Source of the DNA: Gnomoniopsis sp. IMI 355080
Lineage: Eukaryota > Ascomycota > Sordariomycetes > Diaporthales > Gnomoniaceae
Assembly: GCA_027946555.1 (NCBI GenBank)
Contig: JAPEVC010000007.1
Coordinates: forward strand, 272,505 to 336,504
Direction: 5' to 3'
DNA length: 64,000 nucleotides
This document shows positions 1 to 13,100 of the stretch, in pieces; within the stretch, counting starts at the first letter, position 1; each line of letters starts with the position of its first letter. The notes under the pieces were generated by a model. It ran no database searches, was not told where the DNA came from, and saw nothing but the letters and a program-made list of their open reading frames with translations. The translations under genes and the position numbers were made by a program.

Positions 1-2920
1 TGTGTGGGAGCAAGGCTGGTCCCGCACCACCCCATCTGGCTCATCCGTCCTGCCAATGAGCATGGGCCTTCCAGAACTTGGGAGGTTCTTGCCCACTGAT
101 TCATTCGCGGAAATCTCACGCCATGTCTTGGGATAGTGGTCCAGACCTGCATTCCTTCGGGTCTCTGTGCTCCCCACAACGGTCATGCTCGCGTGAGGCA
201 CCGACATTTTGAAGGGCTCATCGATTCAGACGACCGTATGGCCGTCTTTGTCGAGTCTGGTCCCGGCGACTGACCGACCGGTAGTCCCAGCTTTCACGTC
301 TGAGACTTCGGCATTGCTTTTCGCATCTCGTATCGTCCATTTTTAGAACTTAGATTGATCCCATCTCAACCAGATTGGCGAGTGCAAGGGCTTTGAATGA
401 CAGCCCTGGAGATAGGTTTATTTTTTCTGGCACTCTAGTAGCTTCCCGCCTCCCGCATGTTGCGTACAGTAGTTTCGAGCTTCATAGGATATAGTTCAAA
501 ACGGACCTATCGTAGAGCTATAGCAGGGTGAGATATAGTTGCAGGCTGCAGAAGCAGACTGCGGAATTGTATGCCATGCTTCCCCTACTGGCGCGGAGGT
601 CCCAGCTGTCTGGGTCGCAGGAGCTCGAGTCAGCAGCCACCCGGGGTGATCAGCACGGCTCGCTTACCGGGTGATCCTTGCGGTCTGGGGTCGAGATGGG
701 GTAGAAGACGAAGCTGGACCCAGAGCATCCTGCTCACTCACCAATGGACCATGGGTCTAGGGATGGACATTTGCTCGATAGTTCGAAGGGCTGAAGTTTT
801 GCGACATGCTCGTTCCACAGTTAGATAGATAGAGCAGGAATGGCAAAGTAAGGTGGTGACGCACGACATATTCGCATCACTTCGACCCAACATCGAATCG
901 CGGATTGCGACGACCCCAGACCTTGGATTCCAGAGAATACCTAACCGTCGGCCCGTTCGTCGTAAATCACGGGTCTCTCATCTACATCCCCTGACCAATG
1001 GTGCTGTTGACGAGCGCGCTGAGGCGCTCTACCCGGGGCACGAAAAAGTAACATCCAGTCATGCGATGCAGGCAAAGTGGGATTTGCGTTCGTCTATGCC
1101 TTATGCGAGAAACATGACTTCCCGTGGCACTGAGCGAGGCTGTATAGGCATCGATGCTAAGACGTGAGGGTGTCGGAGTAGCTGGGTGCGATAGTAGAAG
1201 TGAAAAAAGAGTCGTCCACGAGAAACGTATTGTAGCAATCTTTGAAACACTACACCGGCACAGGCAACACGCGACCGTGAGACAATGCGCACCGTCGAAC
1301 GCTGTTGGCCATTCCTACTCGGCATGTGCGACCCTCGTGGCATTGGCCATTTCATGACACGGGCCCCTCGAAGAAGCAAAGGTTGAGGCCAGTTCCTTTG
1401 ATCAGTTTCGAAATGTCCCAGGACAAACAACTGCTCTGCTTTCCACAACGCCCAAGCTGAAAGTGTTGAGCAAGAGCCTGACCGGCTTGGGCACAACTGC
1501 ATGGATGAGTGGAGGGGACCAGGGTGTCGATATTGCTTCGAGGTGAGGCTGATGCAGGTACAGGCTTGTGGTCATCACCATCTATTCCTGGTGGCTATTA
1601 AGGATTGTAAGCGGTCTGACCCGGTTGACGATCTCGAGGCGGGACGCCGCAGCTACAGCAGGTTCGGGGCTTCTTCTTGATCTGGATGGAAAGGCTTCTA
1701 TCCCCAAATCCGCGGGGAATGGGCGGCACAATCGAGCCTCACTGGTTCATGGCTGTTGCAATTGAAAGAGTGATCACTGTCAAACTGTCTCAGAGTAATC
1801 ACTCGGGCAGGCTCAAATCCGTTAATGTGAGCCACCGCCTCCCCATGAGAGGAAGAGGCCCAGGCACTCGCTTCGATGGTAACAAGTAAAAATGTGGTGG
1901 TGGCGCCTCGTTTGCTGTATCTCGACAATGGAGACCAGATCGGGTCGACGGTCGATTTTGGTGCCGACGCTGCAAGGTAATACAAGCATGAAATCACAGA
2001 ATGACACTTCAGCTTGGTCAGCTTGGATGGAAACAATTCCGCAGTTGTTGCATGTATTGGATGATGCATCGAAGATTGGAAGGGGTCGCTGAGATGGGCA
2101 AAGGAGGGCGGAAGCTGTCCAATAGTGAGGGTGGAAGAGCCAGCGTCAGTGCATCCTCAGCTGCTGACCGTCTCTCGATCTTTGCCGTTTTAAGCCGTGT
2201 AGGACCCACCGTAATGAAAATGGGATCCCACACTGCACCCCGCGGATTTTGCGATGCCGCTTGTTGGAGGCCCGTTCTAGCCCTCAGCAGCGGGGCACAA
2301 GATGGAGCTAGCCAGTCTAGGAAGCAGTCGTGACGTATCCATGAGGGGGGTCGCACCCAAAAGACACCCCTTCCTTTTGACGCAGCCCAAGTTCACATGT
2401 ACCAGGTATCAAAGTATCTAGGTCCCCAGGTACTATGTACTCTTGTACCTCAGCTACGTACTTTCTCAAGCCAGCACTTATTGGGAGGTGCGTGCTAGCT
2501 CACGACCGTTCATCGATCATCCACAGGCAGAGTGAACTTGACGGACAGGGAAGAGCTACCCAACCAAGCACGTTTCGTCCTCCATATAATTCAAATATCC
2601 CTCCTCTTTCCCGCTTGCTGCACTCATCTTGCCCTCTCAAAGTCATCTCTCAATCATATGCTTCACAAACCCGCTTCACACAACTATCCATCTCTTCTCC
2701 CTTTGGAACATTCCCGAGTGTGCATCACTATTGAATACCAACTCCAACTGACCGCCCGTGACCCCTCTCCACGCTTCCACCCAACGGCCTCATAACGGTC
2801 TTCACCACCACACTATCACTACTCGCCGAAACCAGTCCACTCCGGCCTTTCACGCCAACATCATCATCATTCATAACCATCAACCACAACAACAACAACA
2901 GAATCTCGACCTACCTAGAT
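1..2920. other. gene-free stretch and promoter of the Myb gene
   Basis: No convincing gene is seen. The open frames are short, use mixed starts and have no recognisable motif. From about 2400 to 2460 there is a cluster of AGGTA/CTAGG/GGTAC words that recurs elsewhere in the window. From about 2560 to 2880 the plus strand becomes rich in C, T and A, with a TATA-like CATATAATT near 2583, and a CAA-rich leader (about 2881-2905) runs up to the Myb start. That is typical of a fungal core promoter and 5' UTR. Confidence 0.5.
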
Positions 2921-4102
2921 ATGGAGCTCTTATACCCGCCTCCACAGCTAGGCCCGCCAGCCGCAGAAGCGCCGGAGGAGAGGCTCTCTGAAGGCAACTG
3001 GGCAGACTCCGAGAAGGCAACCCTCCGTGCGGCAATCGAGCACTTCCAAGGACACCCCATCAGGACCCTCGAGGAGGTTCAACACCTTTCAGACGAGGAA
3101 AAGAAACTGCCCTTTAAGTGGTCTGTCGTCGCCCTGTGGTGTCAACAACGCGGCTGCCGACGCAATGCTAAGCAGTGCCGAGAACGATATATCAACCACA
3201 TGGCCCCATTGCGACGGGACAGGATAGGCCCTGAGGAGGGCCAAGATATCATGAATTATGTCGCACACGAGGGCAGAAAATGGGCCATATTAGGGCGCAA
3301 GCTGAACAGGGCCGAAAATACCATCAAGAACTACTGGAACCAAGAGCGGAAGAAGGGAGAAAACGGCCGGAGGCGCAACGCTTCCCAGTCGCAACCCTCT
3401 CGTCAATCCCAGATTGGACGCCAACAATCACTGCCCCAAAGTTACTACCAGCCCATGCGTGAGCAGCCCCACTCACGAAGGGAAAGCCTGTGCTCCAATC
3501 CAGGCCTTGTATCCGACCACGGGTCTCCCATCGAGAACTCTCCGCGGTCCAGTCGCCACAACTCCTTCGCACCTATCCAACAGCTTCCGCTTCCCTCATT
3601 CCAGGGCTGGAAGCCTGTTCCTGCATCACCACTACAGCTCAGCTATCCAATGGATCGCACCCAAGCATTGTCTGGATCGTCCACCTACTCCGCATACTCC
3701 CAAGGAGACGCTCCCTCCCCTATTCAGGAATATCCTCACTATCCTCATCACTTTGGTACTCGTTTGGTATCATCCTACCCTGAGCGCAGGCATGGTTTCA
3801 ATGATCATCCTGGTCAACAGGTGCAGCAGCCTCATTATGGCTTGGAGCACCCGTCATACACCCATGGCCATACACAGATCCGGGAAACACACCACGATCG
3901 CTCGTACTCCTACACCGCACCGCAGCAGGCCCCAGCAACTTCACAGACGTACAGGGCTCAGCGTCTTCTCCCACCGCTTTCATCGCTTATGAGCTTTACT
4001 CGCGATGCTGATGAAAGCACTCAACTGCCGTCAACGGGAGCTAGGCCGAGGAATACACAGGGTTCTTCAGGGAACATGGACATCCGAAACCTACTGAATT
4101 GA
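2921..4102 (+). CDS. Myb/SANT-type DNA-binding protein, putative transcription regulator
   Basis: A single exon of 393 aa starting at the ATG after a CAA-rich leader. The N-terminal third carries two Myb-like helical repeats. Repeat 1 is about residues 24-94, with W27, W67, W73 and a recognition-helix-like segment RRNAKQCRERYINH. Repeat 2 is about residues 101-145, containing GRKWAILGRKLNRAENTIKNYW, which is typical of the third helix of a second Myb repeat. The first tryptophan of repeat 2 appears to be replaced (GPEEGQDI). The remainder (150-393) is low-complexity, rich in S, P, Q, H and Y, as in fungal regulators. The layout resembles fungal R2R3-type developmental Myb proteins (the FlbD kind), but I cannot assign orthology. 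Expected to be nuclear. It stands alone beside a gene desert. Confidence 0.85.
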   Translation: MELLYPPPQLGPPAAEAPEERLSEGNWADSEKATLRAAIEHFQGHPIRTLEEVQHLSDEEKKLPFKWSVVALWCQQRGCRRNAKQCRERYINHMAPLRRDRIGPEEGQDIMNYVAHEGRKWAILGRKLNRAENTIKNYWNQERKKGENGRRRNASQSQPSRQSQIGRQQSLPQSYYQPMREQPHSRRESLCSNPGLVSDHGSPIENSPRSSRHNSFAPIQQLPLPSFQGWKPVPASPLQLSYPMDRTQALSGSSTYSAYSQGDAPSPIQEYPHYPHHFGTRLVSSYPERRHGFNDHPGQQVQQPHYGLEHPSYTHGHTQIRETHHDRSYSYTAPQQAPATSQTYRAQRLLPPLSSLMSFTRDADESTQLPSTGARPRNTQGSSGNMDIRNLLN

Positions 4103-7100
4103 TGATTTGGCTCTGCTAATGCTCCGATCTCTTCCATTTTCCCAAAATCTTTGTTCTGTAATTATTCGAGGACGGACGGCGTAACTTGTTACGACTGTCC
4201 CTCCTTTGGCTGGATGGTGTTCTACGGCGCTCAAAAATGGTGGGATATGTTTTTGGATTGGTGATCAGTGTAGGAGTTATCATGGGTGTGTTTGACTTAC
4301 TACAAGATACCCCGGGGATCTGGCGTGGAGACGGTCTTTCAAGCGCGCCGTCGTGCTCCTTGACGTATATAATCGGCCAGCCTCGAGGGTTACCTGCGCA
4401 AGCGGTATCATCGCTACTGTGCCTCATGCGCCAGCGCTTGTTTTGTTTATGACTTAAGATAGTTTTTAATATTAGGAGTGGATCACTCCTTGTCTTCGGA
4501 TCTTGCCTGAAGCTGTCTCTAGATCTCAGTGATCGTGTTGGAATTTGTGATTTTGCTGCCTCGTGGAGTCAGCACGCCGTATCTAGCAGACTCCAATGCA
4601 ATAATGGTCAACTCTCAGCTCGTCAAAATTGTCACAGTTTTCACGCTGAAGAGGCTAGTGTACCCGGGGACTGCTCATTCTACGCGCTACCGGAACAACT
4701 TTTCTCGGATCACATAAACTTTGTCGTGGCCCCTAAAGGAGATGCCCACTGTATTGCCAGGGTTCGACTCCGGAAAAGAAACGAAGAAGAAGATTACCAA
4801 GTCGACACCTGCGTATGAGAGGAGCAGGTGGAGAAGGAGGCCGACGAATGTTTACCTACCCAGCACCCGGTCGGTCAGGGAGGGGGTTCAGTGAACGAAC
4901 AGGGTACGGAGGATCTACTGCAAAGAATCGGATTACGCCTGGGCATGCTTGTGTGGATCACGTAGTGGGTGGTAGGCGGGAAGCTTGGAACGCCGGCGTC
5001 GTTGCCGTTGCGTGAAACACGAGAAAAGCATCATCTGCTAGTGGACCAGAAGATCAACCGGGGCCCCCCCTCCCTTGTGCCTAGAGTGTTGATGAACAGT
5101 GTGCTGTATGTACATGGGCAAAGTCTACGGTCATGTGGCTTTTTTGTGTTGTGGATTGTGACTGTTACTATGTAGATAGACCACACCCTCTTTCTGGGTA
5201 TACTTGAGAAGTGGAACCGCACGAAGCAGCATGAAGTGGAGGGAAAAGGTCTCGCGATGTTGGTCTTCCATGGACCATTCTGCGATGGGGGCTCCAATAG
5301 TCAGTCCATATTAAAGAACCGAACATTTCCAGCTGCGCCAGAAGGGCAAGTAAGTCCCTGCGACGACAGGTGGTACTTTTCAGCACTGGTGCAAATTTCA
5401 TTGTCTGCAGGCTAATGTAGAGTGTGCAGCTCACAGACTTTCCATATTGTCGTTGGACCCTGGCCATCTAGCATCTCGGATCCGAGGCAGGATTTATTTG
5501 GTACAGTAGGTGGGGGGGGGTATTGGCAACTTTTGGGTGTACATAGTATGTGGCCATGGATGAGTGAGTTTGTGTATGTGAATGTGTGACAGGGTCAACC
5601 TGAAGACGATGGTGAAACCACAGCGAATAGAGTTGCTCGGCGCAGTGTATGTACAGATGAAAGGCGCGTTCAAGTGTACCAATGGAGCGGGACAAGAGGC
5701 ATCGCTGTTCGTACACGATGGACACGCGCACACAAGCCCTACTCAAAAAAACAGTGAGGCGAGAGGGCCATGCATCCCCGGAGCGAGCCGACTTTGTCAT
5801 TTGCTCTCTCTATGGTCGAAGAGTTCGCCGGCGCGAAATCACTTCAAGACATTCTTTCATCATGAGTGAGTTGTCCAATCCCCGAGCCCCTGGATCTAAG
5901 GTAGTATGCGTCTCGCGTATCTCGCCAAAAGCAACGTTTGCTCCCCACGAGGCAGCCGAGGGTGGGTTATCTCCAAACTACTTTTGCAGAGAAGATGCTA
6001 GCTCCAGCAGAGAGCCACTTCATCCTTACCTTGGGGTCCTGTGTGTCATCTAGCGGTATTTGACCTTGCCATCCCTACCCTTCCCGCCCGCTAGCGAGCC
6101 GGCGAGAGGCACACGATCCTCCTCACCACCATCTCCCACGGTGTGGTACCATGGGGGCCGAATGCTACCCCGTCGTACGCCCCATTTTCTTCATCCCCCT
6201 CTCTCACGGTCGGGAGAGCGAAGTCCCATCCTCATTGGCAACACTAGAGCTGCCGCCGTCGATTCTTGTCCATCGACTGCCTCTTTTTTCAGTGGGACCG
6301 GTTGCCAGCACAGCCTTATTTATCTGCATCCCCGCCAGGGGACTGCCTGCCTTGGAGCCCCATGAAGAGGGAGAGGAGTGGGGACAGAGGCTATGAACAA
6401 GGTCCCGCGGGATCGGTGTGCTTCCCGGACCCAGCGGCTCGGTGTGTGGGTTAACTCATTGTGGAAACCCTTGTGAACAAGGTGCTCAACGGTGGGGCGG
6501 GCCGGTCCCATCGATCCGTCCTGAAGGCTGCATTATGCGAATCATGTTCTTGTCAAGGAGCCGGACGCCCGCCGGCTGCCCCCTTGTAGGACGACTGTCC
6601 CTCTCTCTCTCTGTGCGCAGATTGACAGGTGCGTGCTGATCTGTTTTCCAACAATCTAGGCAATCTTTGGCTAGGAAATACATATTTTCGAAAAGACCAG
6701 CCATGAGGCCCTCTGTGTGAACGATAGCGGAAGAACTCTGGACAAGCCGTGTCAATGCTGTTCCCTCACTCGCGCTTTCGGCCATCACGAACCCTGCGCC
6801 TCGTCAAAATGTCGGTCATCCGAGAACAAACGGCGCCCAGTCGCCACCGCTGTCGGAAAAAAGTAAAAAAATAAAAATAAAAAAGGTTGCAAGAACTGCT
6901 AGCCTCTATTTAGGTATAGCCTCACTCTGCAAGCTCAACACCAGATAGAGGGCAGCCGGGGAAGATCCCGGCGGGATTCATTTCGCGGCATGCGCAGAGA
7001 CGGCAATCCTTTCCCTCAAGTAACATACCATGATCAGCAACGAGACCCTGACGTACAGACATGTCGTAATGCTTTCATTCAAGGGGCCTCACGCGATGGG

Positions 7101-10100
7101 CGACATTATGAGTAGGGAGACAGAAGCACGTCGTTGCTCTCCATTGCCGCCGCGCCGCGCCGCAGCCAAGCGCGATGTAACCCTTTAACACAAACTGGTA
7201 TTCCTGGGGGGCTGACCCGAGAAGATCTGACGAATGTGGGAATCAGATCTAAGGTTGCAGATTCTCAGACCGAGCTGATTATAGTTTGCAATGCCCACAG
7301 AATCAGGGCTCTAGATCCTTGATGTTGAAGACACACTGCACTGGGCCATGCCCACTTCTCATAGGAGGAAAATACAGATGAGTGTTGCTTCGTAAGTCTG
7401 CGCCTCGCCCGTCGGGCCATGTAGCGCATGCGTTGCAGTTTGGTGACCCAAGATCCAGGATTGACAGCACATCAATACAACGTCAATTTTTGGGGATTAC
7501 CATCTTCAGTCAGAGCTGCGAATCAGGATCGCGTCTTTCTGCAAAGGGCCAAGCAGGGTCAAGGTTGGATGAAGCCGTCGGGAGGGGTTCAGGTTTTGGT
7601 GGTAACTCTATAACTTCGGGGGCTATAATCCGGTCCGGTACTCAGCGTAGAATCGGGACGGGCTTGAGAGAAAAATGTAACCCCACGATGCTACCGACGC
7701 CGACAACCTCAGACGCCCATGTATATTTTATCTCATGTCAATCACCAACTGAGCATCCTGGCAATCAGCCCAAGTCCGGCAACCGAATTCTCCGGACGAT
7801 CTCAACTACTATGTATGACCGGGCATCTTGTCAGTTGATCAAGGGACTGTAGTGTTTGTGTATTTTTTTATTTTATTTTTTGGATTTTTTGGATTTATTT
7901 GGCACCCGGGGCTTCAGGATACGCCGCCCCTACTTCTCCCCGAGTCTCGAAACACTCGAGTGAGGCTGAGGGATGGAGTCTACATACGATTACGACTGCC
8001 TAGCTTAAGCCTTAATCCAAATTAATTATACGGTGTAAGGTATGCATGCGTTATAATTGGATGACGCCCGATTGGGGCACTCTCTGGTGTCTTCCCCCAC
8101 CCCCCCCAATTCTTCACCATGCCCAACCTGTCAGGCTCTGAAATGCTGTTAATGGCCGTGGAAACCAAGGGCGCTCCAACAACGGCGTTCACGTCAATGT
8201 GCCGAAACCCCACGCCAAAATGGTCTGCGTGATGACAAATCAATCAATTTAAAGTAGAACGGCGGCTGCCAGACATCAATGGCCGTTGGCTCATCGAGCC
8301 AAATGACCAGGCAAAACTCACTCGTCCCGAAAATCTCTCTGAAAGCCCCCAGCTGACCGCCAGGCTAGAAGCTGCCAATCCCTTTATCCAAAATGGGTCT
8401 CGTAAAAAGGAACAACGCTGAAAGATCGCGCGGCCTTCTGGAGGGGCCATCAGCCCTGGTTCCTGGCGACAGCTGGACCGGACGAGTCTGCGCTAAGAAA
8501 GTCTCATGCGATTCACTATCAGGTTCGCCGAGCGTCAAGCCCGACACTCATCAAAAACACAGGCAAGACATATCCTCTCCACGTAGAAGCCGTCTTGCAG
8601 GGTTCCACGAATGTTACACAGGACCCTGTCCTCGGGCACCACCCCCCAAAGCACCTGTCCTCACCACAAATACGATGCTGTGTAGCCTGTCTCTCCTTAC
8701 AAAGTCATGACACATGATAGGGATAGAATAGCAATGGCCTCACCCCGAGTCACACAGAGGCGCGAGACACACACACACCAGTGCCGTTCCACCGTTGTGT
8801 GCGTCACCAAACACAATTCTCTGTCCCAGTCCTTTTCCCCATGGCGGCTGGGGGGCTTTACCGGTTCCAGGTCCGGTATTGCTTCTCGAAGCATTCCACA
8901 ACGCCCCTGTTGCAGCTCGGTGTCCAACGGTAACCCCAGATGCGAGACAGTCGCCGATTTGTACTCACAAACTGCGGTGTACCTTTTTTTTTCTCGATAC
9001 GATGGACCACGAAGGAGTTTTGGGGCTTGAAAGGGGGGGGGGCGCTGTGGAGACCCAAAGCTTTTGAATGGAGCTATGTGTGTGTTGCACGCAAGCTTTT
9101 GCGCCGCCTCTACGCGCTGTGCCTTCCCAACAAACCGTACTTATTCGGGACTCGACTCGGAGTCGTCCCACACGGTGACTGTACAAACCATTGATCAGCA
9201 GGATAAATATAAAAGTGGCTAGTAGTCATCAATTCACTGGTCCGGAAGAAAGATTGGGGCTTCGCGCGCTGCGTAACGATATGCCCCTCCAGGAAGACTA
9301 GAGGGGAGCAATAGCAGCAAGGGCAATCCATGGCAATTCCAAAAACAAAAACGGAGAGAAAAAACCAACAAAAATAAAAAAAACACCAACATGGATAAAA
9401 GACGTCACCTTTTGCCCTGCTTGTTCCGAGGACAGCCACCGCCGAAGTGACGCTCGCCAAGTCGGAAAACCCACCACTTGTTTAAGCCGCTGATCCGGAG
9501 AAGTCCTAGCTTTGCTAAGAACACGAGGCCAAGTAATGCAGGTACAAACTAGGAGAAGAGTGAAACCTTATTGCTTTGCAGTATGAGCGCAGAAAAGTTT
9601 TTCTTAGCCTTGTTTACTTATTATTTGGGGGGGGGTGTTTTTTCAAGGTCGGGCGGGACAAGCTTGGACAGGGACTTGTCGTGACTTACGCAATCGCAGC
9701 ACAAGGTCTTGCGTCTCGCAAGTGGCTGCGGTGCAAGATCAAGTTACGCCAGATCGTGCGACTGATAGCACACGGGTAGATTTGATATTTCCAAATGTGA
9801 CTTGAGAAGCGAAAATGCCCCCCTGGTAACGCGAAACATCAGTGCCTGGGACAACGCACCACACATAATATCCCGAGCCCAAATGCTTTCTGCGCCTCGA
9901 CGGAGGAAATTACTCTGCTGGGAAAGCTGCGAAGTGTCTCTCAAAGTACAGACCTGCTCTCCTGGTTCTTTCAGCCCTTGGGTCTACCTTGAAGCTAGGC
10001 TGCAGGTTATTCTTGTGTCTGGCGTGCGGTTGATCATCGATATCCTCGCCTCGGCATTCCGAATCATAACGTTGGACGGCGTTGGCGGGCCGCTTGTGAC

Positions 10101-13100
10101 TTTTACCAGGTGCTATATCCCAGGATTGCAATATACTTTGAACGTTTGGACGTTGAGGAGCTTAGCCCTCGAAGCTCGATCTCCTCGGTGAGCAAAGTGG
10201 CAGGATCGTCATGTAGCTCGGTCCACACAGGCTCGGAAGAACGATCCAACGTATATGATACACGGTTAGATAGCTTTGTTCGCCAATGTCCATTTGGCTT
10301 ATTCCGCTTTAATAATGCGATCTGTCCGGGGAGTCTGCGATAAAGTTTCTGTCAACAGCCTGCTCAATATTTTTTTCCCAAAGCCCGCTGACAGAGTTTG
10401 GGTGGCGTACGGACGGACGGACCTGATCGCCGTTGAAACAGCCCAAGGACACATGCAGGCTTGGGATAATTTTGGTTGCTCTACGCTTATGCGGCCGCTC
10501 TGTACCAAGTCTTGAGCATTGGAATCAACGGCAGTTCAGTTGGAACACAAGCAGACATGAGGTCGCAGGTGTTGGGTTGGCTTTTGTGCATACTTATAAG
10601 TACTACGATCTCGTCAGGTAGTATTAGGATGTGTTATGTAGTAGCAAATACTACCTAGGCCGGGGAAGACTTTGGACCGTTTGGGGGCCCTGGGGCCCTC
10701 ATGGCCCGCCCGAAGATTGAACCTCAGGATCCAATTTTTCGGTTTCATGATGCCACGGGTTACATTGTTTTCGGTTTGCAACGGTCGACAAGTACAACCC
10801 TCCCCCGGGAGAGCTTGTTTCTGAACCTTTTCTGGCGGCTGTCATCCAGTGGATCCGCTCTCCGAAAAGCTCGGCGCAGCAGATCGCGGACCCTAATTGC
10901 AACGCTGCAAGATGACCGAAAGGGGAAGTACAGGGGGGTCATCCGTGTGAGACCATTGGCCAGAATGGTCAAAGTGGCACATGCAGGTCATGCAGGTTCG
11001 CGATCTGGCCCCGGATAGGAAATTGAGTGGAATCCATGCCCAGGATGCGTGCACGGGTGTTGCGTTCGAACTACTACCATAGTATGTACCGTTGTATATC
11101 TGCCCTGTCAATAAACGCCCATTTTACAGTCGCTTTTTCTTGTGCCTTAATCTTTTTTGCGGGACAAGTTGCGAATGAATGCACCGGTACCGCGACAAGC
11201 CACAGCGATCAATCAGACCATACGAAGTGATTGTAGCCGCCGTCCGTTGTTGAGATGAATACTCTCGTTTCTAGTTACCGTCACTTATGTAAGCAGACCG
11301 TTCAAAACGCTGTCCAACGATGGTTTTTGCAGATCGATACGCTGACGGTACCGTATTTTTCCAATTGGCGCCACCACTAGGGGCATCATTAGCTCCCAAA
11401 GCTCCCACAAAATCGACCCACTTGAGAGAATAATATTCAGTACATGTGGAAATTTCTCACCCTTTTCGAGGTCTACACTAAGTAATTTGCACCGAGTGTG
11501 TTCAGTCAAGAGTCGGGCCAAGTCACCAAGAAGTAGCGTACGCTCAGCAGAGAGCAAAATCAGTACTCATTTGGGCCTAGTGTCCTCCGTCTGATCGATT
11601 ATTCAGTGCAGCCCCACCCGCCCGCCACAGCGTTACATCCTCCACCGAAATAATCGTGGGCTTGCGAACCCTTCCTTGACGACACGCCCTGTTGTAGGCC
11701 GCTCGCAAGGTCCCACTTTGCGGTCCTCGCTCGCGAAGATCACATCACAAGCTAATAGCTCTCGCAACCATCTAGTTTCATAAATTCAGGTCTGAATATC
11801 TAGTGTGCAAATTGTTCTACGGACTTTCTTTGGTAGTTGTGTGGGTTGCGGCCCATCTCAGGGTCAAAGTATCAGCTCCAGCCTGGCTACCCCCGGTAGA
11901 TGTCTCGGCAAATGGTCCCAAAGTACAGAGGGAAACACGAGACGCCTTTGGATATGAACACGTCTGGTACTAATCGACTAGCGCCTTCGCTTTTGTTGAT
12001 CATCCTGAAATCAAGGCGTCGACTTCTTGCTCGGCGCCTGCGCGCTGTCTTTGTTAGGGAATGCCTCTCAAGGGGCTAAATGATCGTGACTTCAAACAGC
12101 TCTCGATCCGTCACGATCCACCTGTCAAACCTTGAAGACCGCTAGAGGTTAGTCTTGAGTACGGACCGTAGATCAGACTGCAGTCATCTTGTGAAAGCAT
12201 CATACACAGCCTCTGGAGACTGACTTGTGAAATTGCGGTCTATTTCGGCCCCTTTGGTGTGGTGCACGGTCTTTTAGATGCAATGATTTGCCCAAACGTC
12301 TACCTCAGGTGTGCCGCCCAGTACAGTTTACTCAGGCAAAGTGCAAGAGCAGTGAGGGGGCTCACATGCTCAGTCAACCATAGAGTCCTTGCAGTGGGCT
12401 CGAACAGCAATCTATGTATTGTCCAGAGGTTCGTGTCAGCGCACATTGCACACCTAACGACGTAAAGTATGGACGAACTTGCCATAGATCGGGTATTCTG
12501 GCTCAACAGGGTGACCTCTGTTCATTAGCACCCGACCCCCCCCCCTTTCCCCCCTTTTTTTTCAAAAAGAAATTCAAAAAAGTGGACATGTGTATTGTGT
12601 GGGTGCCTACCAGAGAGGGACTTGCGAAAATACGCGGCGTTCTGCCAGAGTTTCCTTTCAGAGGGGAAATCACAGACTCTAACAACATTGGAAACATGTA
12701 GGTATCATGGCGTTTACTATCAATATGTTAATTAATTCATCGTACTAATATACTTTTCAGAATTATATGAATATAAGCACCGTTCGTATCCATCTTGGTA
12801 GCATTTTTGCCGCTGTGCCTTGGGAGACTGCGAATTCTCGTGGCTTCGCTTGCGGTCGGCTTCACCTCACTCCACGACGGCGACGACAGTTGCGGCCCCC
12901 AAAAAGCATCAAATTTTTGCTAGAAGTTCCTTGAGGTTAGATCTGCTACTTCAATGTTTTTTCCAAATTGAAAACACAGGCACGCAGCCCATGCACGAAG
13001 TCCATGGGCATGAACCAGTCATTCTCGTCACGACACGACCCCGATCCATGGATGGGATGTCGTGAAACTTGGGCAGGCATTCATTCCAGCTCTTATTAAC

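Noticed and set aside
4745..4785. tRNA-like T-arm (GGGTTCGACTCCGG)
   Set aside because: The stem does not pair properly and no acceptor or anticodon arm is found at the right distance.
7382..7852. 156-codon plus frame in the gene desert
   Set aside because: It starts on a non-ATG codon, has mixed composition and no motif; expected by chance in 10 kb of balanced DNA.
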